Source: Aestuariibaculum sp. M13 (lineage in GTDB: Bacteria; Bacteroidota; Bacteroidia; Flavobacteriales; Flavobacteriaceae). From it: a stretch of DNA of 64,000 nt. Shown here one piece after another: positions 17,413 to 28,051 of the stretch. Made by a program: the position numbers and the translations under genes. The DNA lies in the NCBI RefSeq assembly GCF_024723255.1, contig NZ_JANIAC010000006.1:100431-164430 (forward strand). Direction: 5' to 3'. Below the pieces are notes generated by a model. That model did no database searches and was not told where the DNA came from. It worked only from the letters and a program-made list of their open reading frames with translations. Every line of letters starts with the position of its first letter. Position 1 is the stretch's first letter.

Positions 17413-20256
17413 ATGGCTGAAACAATTAGATTAAATAAAGTATTACGCGAGCTGAATATTTCTTTAGATCGTGCCGTAGAATTTTTAGATTCTAAAGGTA
17501 TCGAAATAGAGAAGCGACCAACCACGAAAATTTCCGAGGAAGTATACAATGTGCTTTCTAGTGAATTTCAAGTAGATGCAAACAAAAAAGTAGCATCTAA
17601 AGAGGTTAGTGAAGCTAAGCAGAAAGAAAAAGAGGAGCTGCGAGAGCAACGTGAGCGTGAACTTGAAGAAAAACAAAAAGAGGCAGCTAGAAAGGAAGAA
17701 ATTGTAAAAGCCACTAAAATACTTTCTGGTCCTAAGCAAGTAGGTAAGATTGATTTAGATCCTAAAAAACCTGCTGAAACTCCTCAGGCTGAAACACCAG
17801 AACCACCAAAACAAGAAGAACCTAAGGTTGAAGCTCCAAAAGAAGAGCCTGTTAAAACCGAAGCTCCAAAAGAAGAGGTGGCAAAAACAGAAGTGAAAAC
17901 CGAGGCTCCTGTTCAGGAACCAAAGGCAGAAGAAAAACCAAAAGTTGAAACTCCAAAACCTGTGCAAGTAAATAAACCTAAAGAGCACAAAGGTCCTGAA
18001 GTTGAGAAAACACTTGTTACTAATGAAAACGGTGAAATCGTTGCAGAAGAAAAAGTAAAAACTCAGTACCAAAAGCTTACCGGTCCTAAAATTGCAGGTG
18101 ATAAAATTGACTTATCTCAATTTAATAAGCCTAAGAAAAAGAAGGAAGATAAAAAAGGTGATAATAAGCCAGGTAATGCTGCCGATGCCAATAAGAAAAA
18201 GCGTCGTCGTATAAGTAAAGCAGGAGGTCCAAATCAACCAGGTCAGCCAGGTCAAGGTGGTGGTGATAACAGAGGAAACACTAACCGTCCTAACGATCGT
18301 TTTAATAAAGGAGGTAACAAAGCTAGACGCCCTATTATTAAAGAGGATCCTAGTGATGAAGATGTTAAAAAACAAGTGCGTGAAACACTTGAAAAACTTC
18401 AGGGAAAATCAACTAAAGGTAAGGGAGCTAAATACCGTAGAGATAAGAGAGATCAGCACAGAGATCAAACTCAAAAAGAGTTGATGCAGGAAGCTGCAGA
18501 AAGCAAAATCCTTAAGGTAACCGAGTTCGTTACAGCGAACGAGGTGGCTACTATGATGGATGTGCCTGTTACACAAATTATCTCAGCTTGTATGTCGCTT
18601 GGTATGATGGTGACTATGAACCAACGTTTAGATGCAGAAACTTTATCGATTGTTGCTGAAGAATTTGGTTATAAAGTAGAATTTGTAACAGCAGATATTG
18701 AAGAGTCAATAGAAGTTGTTGAAGATAAAGAAGAAGATTTAAAACCAAGAGCGCCGATTGTAACGGTAATGGGTCACGTAGACCACGGTAAGACATCGCT
18801 TTTAGATTACATCCGTAAGGAAAATGTAATCGCTGGTGAGTCTGGAGGTATTACACAGCACATTGGAGCTTATGGAGTTGAATTAGAAAACGGACAAAAA
18901 ATAGCATTCCTTGATACACCAGGTCACGAGGCCTTTACTGCGATGCGTGCTCGTGGTGCTCAGGTAACCGATATTGCTATTATTGTGGCTGCTGCCGATG
19001 ATGATATCATGCCACAAACTAAAGAGGCGATTTCTCACGCACAGGCTGCAGGTGTTCCAATTGTATTTGCAATTAACAAAATTGATAAGCCGACAGCGAA
19101 TCCTGATAAGATTAAAGAAGGATTAGCAAATATGAACCTTTTAGTAGAAGATTGGGGTGGTAAAATTCAATCACACGATATCTCTGCAAAAGTGGGAACC
19201 GGTGTTAAAGAATTATTAGAAAAAGTATTACTTGAAGCTGAATTATTAGAGCTTAAAGCGAATCCTAACAAGCCTGCAGTAGGTACGGTTGTAGAAGCTT
19301 TCCTTGATAAAGGTAGAGGTTATGTAGCAACAGTATTAGTAACAGGTGGTACATTAAAAGTTGGAGATTACGTTTTAGCTGGTAAAAACAGTGGTAAAGT
19401 TAAAGCAATGCACGACGAGCGTGGTAACGATGTTATCGAAGCTGGTCCATCTACTCCGGTATCTATTCTTGGTTTAGATGGTGCACCACAAGCAGGTGAT
19501 AAATTCAACGTATTCGAAGACGAACGTGAAGCAAAACAAATTGCAGCAAAACGTTCGCAATTACAACGTGAGCAATCGGTGCGTACGCAACGTCATATTA
19601 CACTTGATGAGATTGGACGTCGTATTGCATTAGGAGACTTCAAAGAATTAAACATCATCCTTAAAGGTGACGTGGATGGTTCTGTTGAGGCACTTACCGA
19701 TTCATTCCAGAAATTATCAACTGAAGAAATTCAGGTTAACATTTTACATAAAGGCGTTGGTGCTATTACCGAAAGTGACGTATTATTAGCTTCTGCTTCA
19801 GATGCGATTATTATCGGATTTAACGTTCGTCCTGTTGGAAATGCTCGTGCTACAGCGGATAGAGAGGAAATCGATATCAGAACTTACTCAATCATCTATG
19901 ATGCTATTAACGATCTTAAAGATGCGATGGAAGGTATGTTGTCTCCAGAGTATAAAGAAGAGGTTACTGGTACAGCCGAAATTAGAGAAATCTTTAAAGT
20001 TTCTAAAATTGGTAGCATAGCTGGATGTATGGTAACTAATGGTAAAATCTTAAGAAGCTCGGGTGTTCGTATTATTAGAGATGGTGTGGTTGTTTACACT
20101 GGAGAGTTAGCGTCGTTAAAACGTTTCAAAGACGATGTTAAAGAAGTAACTAAAGGATACGATTGTGGTATGCAGATTAAAAATTACAATGATATTAAAG
20201 AAGGTGATATTATTGAAGCATTCCACGAGGTTGAAGTTAAGAAGAAGCTTAAATAG
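17413..20256 (+). CDS. infB: Translation initiation factor IF-2
   Basis: IF-2 (947 aa) brings initiator tRNA to the 30S subunit in a GTP-dependent way. The N-terminal IF2_N domain is followed by a long low-complexity region (about 60-340) rich in Pro, Lys and Glu, then Gly/Asn-rich. The GTPase domain has G1 GHVDHGKTS near 454, G3 DTPGHE near 500 and G4 NKID near 554. Domains II-IV follow, including a second IF2_N-like stretch before the G domain ([20 protein letters not shown]). The extended charged region is typical of Bacteroidota IF-2. The gene ends the operon at a strong terminator. Confidence 0.97.
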   Translation: MAETIRLNKVLRELNISLDRAVEFLDSKGIEIEKRPTTKISEEVYNVLSSEFQVDANKKVASKEVSEAKQKEKEELREQRERELEEKQKEAARKEEIVKATKILSGPKQVGKIDLDPKKPAETPQAETPEPPKQEEPKVEAPKEEPVKTEAPKEEVAKTEVKTEAPVQEPKAEEKPKVETPKPVQVNKPKEHKGPEVEKTLVTNENGEIVAEEKVKTQYQKLTGPKIAGDKIDLSQFNKPKKKKEDKKGDNKPGNAADANKKKRRRISKAGGPNQPGQPGQGGGDNRGNTNRPNDRFNKGGNKARRPIIKEDPSDEDVKKQVRETLEKLQGKSTKGKGAKYRRDKRDQHRDQTQKELMQEAAESKILKVTEFVTANEVATMMDVPVTQIISACMSLGMMVTMNQRLDAETLSIVAEEFGYKVEFVTADIEESIEVVEDKEEDLKPRAPIVTVMGHVDHGKTSLLDYIRKENVIAGESGGITQHIGAYGVELENGQKIAFLDTPGHEAFTAMRARGAQVTDIAIIVAAADDDIMPQTKEAISHAQAAGVPIVFAINKIDKPTANPDKIKEGLANMNLLVEDWGGKIQSHDISAKVGTGVKELLEKVLLEAELLELKANPNKPAVGTVVEAFLDKGRGYVATVLVTGGTLKVGDYVLAGKNSGKVKAMHDERGNDVIEAGPSTPVSILGLDGAPQAGDKFNVFEDEREAKQIAAKRSQLQREQSVRTQRHITLDEIGRRIALGDFKELNIILKGDVDGSVEALTDSFQKLSTEEIQVNILHKGVGAITESDVLLASASDAIIIGFNVRPVGNARATADREEIDIRTYSIIYDAINDLKDAMEGMLSPEYKEEVTGTAEIREIFKVSKIGSIAGCMVTNGKILRSSGVRIIRDGVVVYTGELASLKRFKDDVKEVTKGYDCGMQIKNYNDIKEGDIIEAFHEVEVKKKLK

Positions 20257-20274
20257 TAGCTTAGTCATAAAAGG

Positions 20275-20308
20275 AAAGACGCTTAGAAATAAGTGTCTTT
20301 TTTTTTGC
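20275..20308 (+). terminator. Terminator of the rimP-nusA-infB operon
   Basis: An 11-bp stem with one G-T pair (AAAGACGCTTA, loop GAAA, TAAGTGTCTTT) is followed by a run of T. Confidence 0.9.
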
Positions 20309-20310
20309 GT

Positions 20311-20335
20311 TTAACTTAACTTAACTTAACTTAAC
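20311..20335. repeat. Pentanucleotide microsatellite (TTAAC)5
   Basis: Five perfect tandem copies of TTAAC lie between the two back-to-back terminators of infB and the SPOR gene. It is non-coding and may vary in copy number. Confidence 0.9.
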
Positions 20336-20352
20336 TTGTAAAACTGTTTAAA

Positions 20353-20387
20353 GCATAAAAAAAAAGCGACATGTTTATGTCGCTTTT
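20353..20387 (-). terminator. Terminator of the SPOR-domain gene
   Basis: An 11-bp perfect stem (AAAAGCGACAT, loop GTTT, ATGTCGCTTTT) is followed on the minus strand by a long T-run. Confidence 0.9.
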
Positions 20388-20408
20388 CTTATTCGTATGA
20401 GTGTCGAA

Positions 20409-20804
20409 TTAACTTGTCTTTTTCGGCTTAAAAATAAAGGCTGTTGGAAATTCTGTTTTTATCTTTTTTAAAGCACGGTCGGCTTCCAGTCGGGTTCTGA
20501 AATTACCAGCCCAAATTTTAAAATTTGGTGTTTCATATTGAATACTGGCATGCCAATCTGGAAAAAGCTCTTCGAATTGAGATTGAGTTGATTCGGCTTT
20601 GCTTCTATTGCCTGAATAAATTTGTATTCTATATCTCTCAGAATCATTTTCACTACTGTTAATTTCTTTCTTTAAATTCAGTAACGTAGGAATGTTTTTA
20701 TCTTGATTTATAGTAACCTTACCTTCTTGTCCATAACAAAAATTGGTTACAATAACAATGATAAATGTTGTTAATAGCTTGATTTTTAATTTCAAAGGTT
20801 TCAT
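20409..20804 (-). CDS. Exported SPOR domain protein
   Basis: The 131-residue protein has a signal peptide (about residues 1-26, ending NFCYGQ) followed by a short spacer and a C-terminal SPOR domain (about 57-128). The domain shows the typical RIQIYSGNRSKAEST, FKIWAGNFRTRLEADRALKK pattern. SPOR domains bind denuded peptidoglycan glycan strands, so a periplasmic, wall-associated role is likely. The gene is convergent with infB and stands alone. Confidence 0.88.
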   Translation of the reverse strand: MKPLKLKIKLLTTFIIVIVTNFCYGQEGKVTINQDKNIPTLLNLKKEINSSENDSERYRIQIYSGNRSKAESTQSQFEELFPDWHASIQYETPNFKIWAGNFRTRLEADRALKKIKTEFPTAFIFKPKKTS

Positions 20805-20905
20805 TGTGTAATGGGTTTATGCAAATGTATACGTAATAAAGTGAAAATGGGGCTATTTTTATTATTTAGAATCCCTCTAAATTAGACATTAACACTTGTC
20901 TAACA

Positions 20906-20936
20906 TTTCTATAATCGAGTTTAAATGTTACTTTTG
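20906..20936 (+). promoter_or_regulatory. Promoter of the alternative complex III-oxidase operon
   Basis: TTTC at 20906-20909, a 19-base spacer and TACTTTTG at 20929-20936 resemble the Bacteroidota consensus. It is the only good candidate upstream of the eight-gene operon. Confidence 0.6.
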
Positions 20937-21020
20937 CGTGAGATTTTATAACTGCGTTTTATTTTAAATTATTGTATGAAAAAATCATACCAAAGTTTAG
21001 AAGTTAATATAACCAACAAT

Positions 21021-22316
21021 ATGAAAAAGGTGATTCACCGTAAATTAAGCAAGAACATTCTTGGTTTAGGTTTAATTGTTTTATTAATCTTTACCGCTTC
21101 CCTTTCTGCTCAGGAAGGAGATCCAGCAAAAGGAAAATCATTATTTAACGCGAATTGTGCTGCATGTCACCAATTGGATAAAAAGATGACAGGACCAGCG
21201 CTTCGAAATGTTGAAGCGCGTTTAGCCGATGAGCAAGGGTTAGACCGAGCTTGGATTTATGATTGGGTTCATAACAGTTCTGGTGTTATCAAGTCTGGTG
21301 ACGCTTATGGTAACAAAGTTTATAACGAGTACGGTGGAGCTGCAATGACAGCTTTTCCTCAGTTATCTGAAAAAGATATTGACGATATCTTAGCCTATAC
21401 TGCAGAAGTTAAAAAAGAAGCGCCTGCTGCTGCGGCAACTGCTGCCGCTGGAACTGCTGCTGGTGCGACTACAGGAGGTGTATCTAACGAGTTAGTGTTA
21501 GGTGCTCTTGCTGTATTATTTGCACTTTTGGCAATAGGTTTAATTTTAGTAAACAAAACGCTTCGTCGTTTTGCAGAAGCTCAGGGTGTTGAATTACCTG
21601 AAGCCTCTAAAAGAATGCCGCTTTGGAAAGCATTTGTTAAGAATCAATTCTTAATGTTAGTGTCTGCAATTTTCTTATTGCTTGCAAGTGCTTACTTTGT
21701 ATATGGATATTTTATGCAGGTTGGTGTTGATCAAGGGTATCAACCAGTGCAACCAATTCATTTCTCACATAAAATTCACGCTGGTGATAACGGTATCGAT
21801 TGTAAATACTGTCACTCTTCAGCTCGTGTTAGTAAAACTTCAGGTATTCCGTCTGTAAACGTTTGTATGAACTGTCATAAATCTATTTATGAATATAACG
21901 GTGAAACAACTGCAGAGTATACTAAAGACTTTTATGATGCACAAATCAAAAAATTATATGCAGCAGCAGGATGGGATGATGCTAACCAAAAATATACTGG
22001 AGATTCACATCCGGTAAAATGGGTTCGTATTCATAATTTACCTGACTTCGTTTACTTCAACCACTCTCAGCACGTTTCTGTAGCAGGTGTTGAATGTCAA
22101 ACATGTCATGGTCCTGTTGAGACTATGGAAGTAATGTATCAACATGCGCCATTAACAATGGGATGGTGTATCGATTGTCACAGAACTACAAATGTTAAAG
22201 TAGAAGACAATGCATACTACGAGAAAATTCACGAAGAATTATCTAAGAAGTATGGTGTAGATAAGCTTACAGCTGCACAAATGGGTGGTTTAGAATGTGG
22301 AAAATGCCACTATTAA
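21021..22316 (+). CDS. actA: Alternative complex III subunit ActA, multiheme cytochrome c
   Basis: I prefer the start at 21021, which gives a normal signal peptide (MKKVIHRKLSK... to SLSAQ). An in-frame ATG at 20976 would add 15 residues. Six CxxCH heme sites are visible. One N-terminal site (CAACH near residue 46) lies in a mono-heme cytochrome domain. After an Ala-rich linker and two membrane segments come five sites (CKYCH, CMNCH, CQTCH, CIDCH, CGKCH) in a C-terminal pentaheme domain. ActA carries electrons out of the complex that oxidises quinol in place of bc1. The extra N-terminal heme domain is the form seen in Bacteroidota. Confidence 0.92.
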   Translation: MKKVIHRKLSKNILGLGLIVLLIFTASLSAQEGDPAKGKSLFNANCAACHQLDKKMTGPALRNVEARLADEQGLDRAWIYDWVHNSSGVIKSGDAYGNKVYNEYGGAAMTAFPQLSEKDIDDILAYTAEVKKEAPAAAATAAAGTAAGATTGGVSNELVLGALAVLFALLAIGLILVNKTLRRFAEAQGVELPEASKRMPLWKAFVKNQFLMLVSAIFLLLASAYFVYGYFMQVGVDQGYQPVQPIHFSHKIHAGDNGIDCKYCHSSARVSKTSGIPSVNVCMNCHKSIYEYNGETTAEYTKDFYDAQIKKLYAAAGWDDANQKYTGDSHPVKWVRIHNLPDFVYFNHSQHVSVAGVECQTCHGPVETMEVMYQHAPLTMGWCIDCHRTTNVKVEDNAYYEKIHEELSKKYGVDKLTAAQMGGLECGKCHY

Positions 22317-22350
22317 TAAAATTTAATAAGAAGTAATTCAATTATATAAT

Positions 22351-25300
22351 ATGTCATCAAACAAGAAATACTGGAAAAGTGTTGAAGAGCTAAACGAGAA
22401 TAGCTCTATTGTTGAGACGCTAAAACAAAACGAGTTTGTAAGCGAGATTCCTACAGATGAATTTTTAGGTGATAAAAATGCATTGGAGTCAAGTTCTACA
22501 ACGCGTCGCGATTTCTTAAAATATGTAGGATTCAGTACAGCTGCGGCATCATTAGCTGCCTGTGAAGGTCCTGTAGTTAAGTCGATTCCTTATGTAGTAC
22601 AACCAGAGGAAATTATTCCTGGTGTTGCTAACTACTATGCAACTACTATTGCAGATGGTTTCGATTTTGCTAGTGTTTTAGTGAAAACACGTGAAGGTCG
22701 TCCAATTAAGATTGAAAATAATGCTTTGGCTGCTACAAATGGTAGTGCTAATGCCAGAGTTAATGCTTCGGTTTTAGGATTGTATGATAGTTTAAGAGTA
22801 CAAGGTCCTAAAAGAGATGGTAATGCCATTACATGGGGTGATTTCGATGCTGATACGACTAAAAAGTTAAATGAGTTAAAAGCGGCTAACAAGAAGATTG
22901 TTTTATTAACACAAACTTTTGCGAGTCCTTCTACACGTAACTTAATTGCAGATTTTAAAGAAGAATACGGTAATGTACAACACGTTGTGTACGATGCGGT
23001 ATCAGAATCTGCTGCTTTAGATGCTTTCCAGGCTAAATATGGAAAACGTGCTTTAGCTGGTTACGATTTCTCTAAAGCGATGACTATTGTATCTGTTGGA
23101 GCTGATTTCTTAGGTGACTGGCAAGGTGGCGGATTTGATTCTGGCTATGCTAAGAACAAAGTACCTAACCACGGTAAAATGTCTCGTCACATTCAGTTTG
23201 AATCTAACATGTCGCTAACAGGTGCTAATGCCGATAAACGTGTGCCTTTAACACCAAGTCAGCAAAAAGTAGCGTTAGCTAAATTATATAGCTATGTAGT
23301 CGGTGGTGCCGTTGCAGGTGAATTACCAGCGCACATAGACGAAGCTGTTCAAAAGGCAGCTGCTCAATTAAAGAAGGCAGGTTCAAATGGTGTTGTAGTT
23401 ACAGGAATTCAAGACGTAAATGCACAAACTGTTGTTCTAGAAATAAACGAGTTTTTAGCGAGTAAGGCTTTTGATGCTAAGGTTGCTATTAAAACAAGAC
23501 AAGGTAATGATAAAGATGTTGCAAACTTAGTTGCTGATATGAAAGCAGGTAAGGTTTCTGCAATTATTATGGCTGGGGTTAATCCATTATATACATTACC
23601 AAATGCTGCAGATTTTGCTGAAGGTTTAAAGAAGACTGAATTATCTATTACCTTCTCAATGAAAGAAGATGAAACAGCTTCAGAATCTCAGTATATCGCT
23701 GCTGCTCCTCACTATTTAGAGTCTTGGGGTGATGTTGAAATTAAAAACGGACACTATGCATTAATGCAGCCAACTATCCGTCCGTTATTCGACACTAGGC
23801 AATTCCAGGAAGCGTTATTAATCTGGACATCTAATAGTGTAGCTTACAACGATTATATTAAAGAAATCTGGACTTCAGATATTTTAAACGGAGCATCGTT
23901 TAACCAAGCCTTACACGATGGGCAGTTTGTATCTCAAGAAGTTCATGCAATTAACGATATTGATGCTTTAGAAGGTTTAGTTGAAAACAACGACGTTGAA
24001 AAACCATCTAATGTTGCAGCTAGTGCTTTAGCGGCTTCTGCTAAAAGTTCTGGTTTAGAATTATCATTGTATACCAAAGTAGGTATGGGAGACGGGCAAC
24101 AAGCCAATAACCCATGGTTACAAGAATTCCCGGATCCGATTACCAGAACATCTTGGGATAACTACTTAACGGTTTCTAAAGTTGATGCTGATGCCTTAGG
24201 TTTAAAAAACTATAACGTTGCTAATGGTGCGTTAAATGGTAGTTATGCTAAAGTTACTGTAAACGGTACGTTTTTAGTTGTTCCTGTGTTAATTCAACCA
24301 GGTCAGGCTAAAGGTTCTGTAGGTTTATCATTTGGATATGGTAAAACAAAAGGGATTAAAGAAGAAATGCAAACCGGTGTCAATGCGTATACGTTATACC
24401 ACAACTTCAACAACGTACAGGATGTAACTGTTGAAGCTGCTGCTGGTGAGCACGAATTCGCTTGTGTACAGTTGCACAATACTTTAATGGGACGTGGTGA
24501 TATTGTTAAAGAAACTACTTTAGAGATATTCAACACTAAAGATAAAAAGTACTGGAATGCTATTCCTCAAGTGTCATTAAACCACGAGGAAACACCAGTA
24601 ACTTCTCCAGACGTTGATTTATGGGATGAGTTCGATCGTTCAATTGGTCACCACTTTAACTTATCAATCGACTTAAACTCTTGTACAGGATGTGGGGCAT
24701 GTGTTATTGCTTGTCACGCTGAAAACAATGTACCTGTAGTAGGTAAATCTGAAGTACGTCGTAGCCGTGATATGCACTGGTTACGTATCGATAGATATTA
24801 TTCATCTGAAGAGTCATTCGCAGGTGATGATGAGAAGAAAGATAACATCTCTGGTTTAGGAAGCTCATTAAGTGAGTTCGGTGAAATGGAGCATGCTTCG
24901 GCTAATCCTCAGGTTGCCTTCCAACCAGTAATGTGTCAGCACTGTAACCACGCACCTTGTGAAACTGTATGTCCTGTGGCTGCAACATCACACGGTCGTC
25001 AAGGTCAAAACCACATGGCGTATAACCGTTGTGTAGGTACTAGATACTGTGCTAACAACTGTCCTTATAAAGTTCGTCGTTTCAACTGGTTCTTATATAA
25101 CGGTAACGATGAGTTCGATTATCATATGAATGATGATTTAGGACGTATGGTATTAAATCCAGATGTTGTAGTTCGTTCTCGTGGTGTTATGGAGAAATGT
25201 TCTATGTGTATTCAAATGACACAAAAAACAGTTCTTGATGCTAAACGTGATGGACGTGTAATTAAGGATGGTGAATTCCAAACAGCTTGTTCTGCGGCTT

Positions 25301-25458
25301 GTTCTAGCGGCGCTATGACTTTTGGAGACATTAACGATAAGGAGAGCAAAGTTGCTAAACTTAAAGAAGATAACCGTATGTATCACTTACTAGAGCACGT
25401 AGGTACTAAACCAAACGTGATCTATCAAACGAAAGTGAGAAATACAACTGAAGCATAA
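22351..25458 (+). CDS. actB: Alternative complex III subunit ActB (TAT-variant molybdopterin oxidoreductase-like/Fe-S)
   Basis: The 1035-residue subunit has an extended N-terminal region before a twin-arginine motif (RRDFLKY at 52-58, then SLAAC). This is the TAT-variant form of the family. The first 700 residues resemble a molybdopterin oxidoreductase, but ActB is known to lack the cofactor. The C-terminal 280 residues form a ferredoxin-like Fe-S domain with four cysteine clusters: CTGCGAC (778), CQHCNHAPC (862), CVGTRYC (894) and CSMC (950). It faces the periplasm and passes electrons between quinol and the hemes of ActA. It is directly followed by actC. Confidence 0.94.
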   Translation: MSSNKKYWKSVEELNENSSIVETLKQNEFVSEIPTDEFLGDKNALESSSTTRRDFLKYVGFSTAAASLAACEGPVVKSIPYVVQPEEIIPGVANYYATTIADGFDFASVLVKTREGRPIKIENNALAATNGSANARVNASVLGLYDSLRVQGPKRDGNAITWGDFDADTTKKLNELKAANKKIVLLTQTFASPSTRNLIADFKEEYGNVQHVVYDAVSESAALDAFQAKYGKRALAGYDFSKAMTIVSVGADFLGDWQGGGFDSGYAKNKVPNHGKMSRHIQFESNMSLTGANADKRVPLTPSQQKVALAKLYSYVVGGAVAGELPAHIDEAVQKAAAQLKKAGSNGVVVTGIQDVNAQTVVLEINEFLASKAFDAKVAIKTRQGNDKDVANLVADMKAGKVSAIIMAGVNPLYTLPNAADFAEGLKKTELSITFSMKEDETASESQYIAAAPHYLESWGDVEIKNGHYALMQPTIRPLFDTRQFQEALLIWTSNSVAYNDYIKEIWTSDILNGASFNQALHDGQFVSQEVHAINDIDALEGLVENNDVEKPSNVAASALAASAKSSGLELSLYTKVGMGDGQQANNPWLQEFPDPITRTSWDNYLTVSKVDADALGLKNYNVANGALNGSYAKVTVNGTFLVVPVLIQPGQAKGSVGLSFGYGKTKGIKEEMQTGVNAYTLYHNFNNVQDVTVEAAAGEHEFACVQLHNTLMGRGDIVKETTLEIFNTKDKKYWNAIPQVSLNHEETPVTSPDVDLWDEFDRSIGHHFNLSIDLNSCTGCGACVIACHAENNVPVVGKSEVRRSRDMHWLRIDRYYSSEESFAGDDEKKDNISGLGSSLSEFGEMEHASANPQVAFQPVMCQHCNHAPCETVCPVAATSHGRQGQNHMAYNRCVGTRYCANNCPYKVRRFNWFLYNGNDEFDYHMNDDLGRMVLNPDVVVRSRGVMEKCSMCIQMTQKTVLDAKRDGRVIKDGEFQTACSAACSSGAMTFGDINDKESKVAKLKEDNRMYHLLEHVGTKPNVIYQTKVRNTTEA

Positions 25459-25486
25459 ATCTAATTAAAGAATCAATTATATAATT

Positions 25487-26935
25487 ATGGCGTCTCATTA
25501 CGAAGCACCTATTAGAAGACCCTTAGTTACAGGAGAGAAGTCTTACCACGATGTAACTGTGGATGTAGCAAAGCCTGTTGAAGGAAAAGCAAATAAACAG
25601 TGGTGGATAGTTTTTGGTATTGCACTAGCTGCCTTTCTTTGGGGTCTTGGATGTATCATTTATACCATATCTACAGGTATTGGAACTTGGGGTTTAAATA
25701 AAACCGTTGGTTGGGCCTGGGATATTACTAACTTCGTTTGGTGGGTTGGTATTGGTCACGCAGGAACTCTTATTTCTGCTGTACTTTTATTATTCCGTCA
25801 AAAATGGAGAATGGCAATTAACCGTTCTGCGGAAGCGATGACTATCTTCTCGGTAGTACAAGCAGGTTTATTCCCAATTATTCACATGGGTCGTCCATGG
25901 TTAGGATACTGGGTATTGCCAATCCCGAACCAATTTGGTTCTTTATGGGTTAACTTTAACTCACCATTATTATGGGACGTATTCGCGATTTCTACATATT
26001 TATCTGTATCATTAGTATTCTGGTGGACAGGTTTATTACCAGATTTCGCTATGTTAAGAGATAGAGCTATTAAACCATTCCAAAAGAAAATTTATTCATT
26101 ATTAAGTTTTGGTTGGACAGGTAGAGCAAAAGACTGGCAACGTTTTGAAGAAGTATCTTTAGTTCTTGCAGGTTTAGCAACACCGTTAGTACTTTCTGTA
26201 CACACCATCGTATCGTTTGACTTCGCTACCTCGGTAATTCCAGGATGGCACACTACTATCTTCCCTCCTTACTTCGTTGCCGGTGCGGTATTCTCAGGAT
26301 TCGCGATGGTAAACACATTGCTTATTGTAATGCGTAAAGTATGTAACCTTGAAGATTATATTACAGTACAACACATCGAGTTAATGAACATCGTAATCAT
26401 GATTACTGGTTCTATTGTAGGTGTGGCTTATATTACTGAGTTATTTATTGCTTGGTATTCTGGAGTAGAGTATGAGCAATATGCTTTCTTAAATAGAGCA
26501 ACAGGACCTTACTGGTGGGCATATTGGGCGATGATGACTTGTAACGTATTCTCTCCACAGTTCATGTGGTTCAAGAAATTAAGAACAAGTATCATGTTCT
26601 CATTCTTTATCTCTATCGTGGTAAACATAGGAATGTGGTTCGAGCGTTTCGTAATTATCGTAACATCGTTACACCGTGATTACTTACCATCGTCTTGGAC
26701 AATGTTCTCGCCAACATTTGTTGATATCGGTATCTTTGTTGGAACTATCGGATTCTTCTTCGTATTATTCTTATTATACTCAAGAACATTCCCGGTAATT
26801 GCACAGGCAGAGGTTAAGACTATCCTTAAGTCTTCTGGAGAACGTTACAAGAAGATTAGAGAGGCAGGAGAAAGTTTAGTAGGAACAGGAGCTGACGAAA
26901 GAACTTCTGGAAAAGTTAACAACACTAAAATCTAA
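25487..26935 (+). CDS. actC: Alternative complex III subunit ActC (NrfD/PsrC-like, quinol-binding)
   Basis: ActC (482 aa) is an NrfD/PsrC-type membrane protein with about ten transmembrane helices. It starts with a soluble segment (ASHYEAPIRRPLVTGEKSYHDV) typical of the family. Helix-rich motifs such as WWVGIGHAGTLISA, FPIIHMGRPW and HTIVSFDFATSVIPGWH match the quinol-interacting core. It is the main quinol-binding and possibly proton-translocating subunit. actB lies 28 bases upstream and actD 9 bases downstream. Confidence 0.94.
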   Translation: MASHYEAPIRRPLVTGEKSYHDVTVDVAKPVEGKANKQWWIVFGIALAAFLWGLGCIIYTISTGIGTWGLNKTVGWAWDITNFVWWVGIGHAGTLISAVLLLFRQKWRMAINRSAEAMTIFSVVQAGLFPIIHMGRPWLGYWVLPIPNQFGSLWVNFNSPLLWDVFAISTYLSVSLVFWWTGLLPDFAMLRDRAIKPFQKKIYSLLSFGWTGRAKDWQRFEEVSLVLAGLATPLVLSVHTIVSFDFATSVIPGWHTTIFPPYFVAGAVFSGFAMVNTLLIVMRKVCNLEDYITVQHIELMNIVIMITGSIVGVAYITELFIAWYSGVEYEQYAFLNRATGPYWWAYWAMMTCNVFSPQFMWFKKLRTSIMFSFFISIVVNIGMWFERFVIIVTSLHRDYLPSSWTMFSPTFVDIGIFVGTIGFFFVLFLLYSRTFPVIAQAEVKTILKSSGERYKKIREAGESLVGTGADERTSGKVNNTKI

Positions 26936-26944
26936 GCGTAAACA

Positions 26945-27475
26945 ATGGAAGCATCTAAAGTAATTCACGCTATTTATAATGATGACGATATTTTAATGTC
27001 GGCTGTAAAAAAGGTTAAGGCAGCAAAATATCACATTGACGAAGTATATACACCGTTTCCGGTTCACGGACTAGATAAAGCTATGGGATTAGCACCAACG
27101 CGTATTGCTATTACAGCATTTTTATACGGATTGGTAGGTTTAACAGTAGCCATCACTATGATGAATTTCATCATGATTGAAGACTGGCCACAAAACATTG
27201 GTGGTAAACCAAGTTTTAGCTTTATTGAAAATATGCCGGCTTTCGTACCAATTATGTTTGAGTTAACGGTATTTTTTGCAGCTCACTTAATGGTAATTAC
27301 GTTTTACTTACGTAGTAGAATGTGGCCATTTAAAAATGCTGAAAATCCAGATCCAAGAACAACAGACGATCATTTCTTAATGGAAATTTCTGTTAACGGT
27401 AACGAAGAAGCATTACAAAGTTTACTAAGTGAAACTGGAGCAGTAGAAATTAATTTAATTGATAAAGCGCATTAA
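26945..27475 (+). CDS. actD: Alternative complex III subunit ActD (DUF3341)
   Basis: ActD (176 aa) has an N-terminal soluble alpha/beta domain (ASKVIHAIYNDDDILMSAV, DEVYTPFPVHGLD) and two transmembrane helices in the middle (about 55-85 and 95-125). The block PVHGLDKAMG is diagnostic for DUF3341. It stabilises the membrane part of the complex. It lies between actC and actE with very short gaps. Confidence 0.93.
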   Translation: MEASKVIHAIYNDDDILMSAVKKVKAAKYHIDEVYTPFPVHGLDKAMGLAPTRIAITAFLYGLVGLTVAITMMNFIMIEDWPQNIGGKPSFSFIENMPAFVPIMFELTVFFAAHLMVITFYLRSRMWPFKNAENPDPRTTDDHFLMEISVNGNEEALQSLLSETGAVEINLIDKAH

Positions 27476-27482
27476 GATAAAG

Positions 27483-28031
27483 ATGAAGAGCTTAATTAAA
27501 ATATTAGCAGTAGCAGTTGTTTTAGTAGCGGTATCATGTAAAAAGGATACAGCACCAAACTACCAATTCATGCCAAATATGTATGAATCTGTAGGCTATG
27601 AAACATATAGCGAATCGGCTGCATTTAAAAACGGAGTAGAAGCACAATTACCTGTAGCAGGTACAATAGCTAGAGGATTTGTTCCTTTCGATATTGAAAA
27701 TTCTACAGAGGGATATGAATTAGCTAAAGCGAATTTAGTTAGTCCTTTAGATTCTACTCAGGTTGATTTAGAAAGAGGAAAAGCGCTTTACGATATTTAC
27801 TGTGGTATTTGTCACGGTAATAAAGGTGACGGTCAAGGTAACTTAGTAAAACGTGAAAAAATATTAGGTATACCAAACTACGCCGATAGAGAGATTACAG
27901 CAGGAAGTATTTACCACACTATTTATTACGGTAAAAATGCTATGGGTTCTTACGCTAATCAAATCAATGAAGAAGAGCGTTGGCAAGTAGTTTCATACGT
28001 GTTAAAATTAAGAGCTGATTTAGTAAAGTAA
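27483..28031 (+). CDS. actE: Alternative complex III subunit ActE, lipoprotein cytochrome c
   Basis: I start at ATG 27483 because it gives a lipoprotein signal MKSLIKILAVAVVLVAVSCK with cysteine near residue 19. The upstream in-frame start at 27459 would overlap actD. The protein (about 182 aa) is a mono-heme c-type cytochrome with CGICH in the middle, followed by HGNKGDGQG. An axial Met is expected from KNAMGSYA. It is anchored by lipid and passes electrons from ActA toward the oxidase. Confidence 0.92.
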   Translation: MKSLIKILAVAVVLVAVSCKKDTAPNYQFMPNMYESVGYETYSESAAFKNGVEAQLPVAGTIARGFVPFDIENSTEGYELAKANLVSPLDSTQVDLERGKALYDIYCGICHGNKGDGQGNLVKREKILGIPNYADREITAGSIYHTIYYGKNAMGSYANQINEEERWQVVSYVLKLRADLVK

Positions 28032-28051
28032 GAAGATAAGATTATATAGAT

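Noticed and set aside
20311..20335. The TTAAC array as a CRISPR or attachment site
   Set aside because: The units are 5 bases with no spacers, so it is a simple microsatellite.
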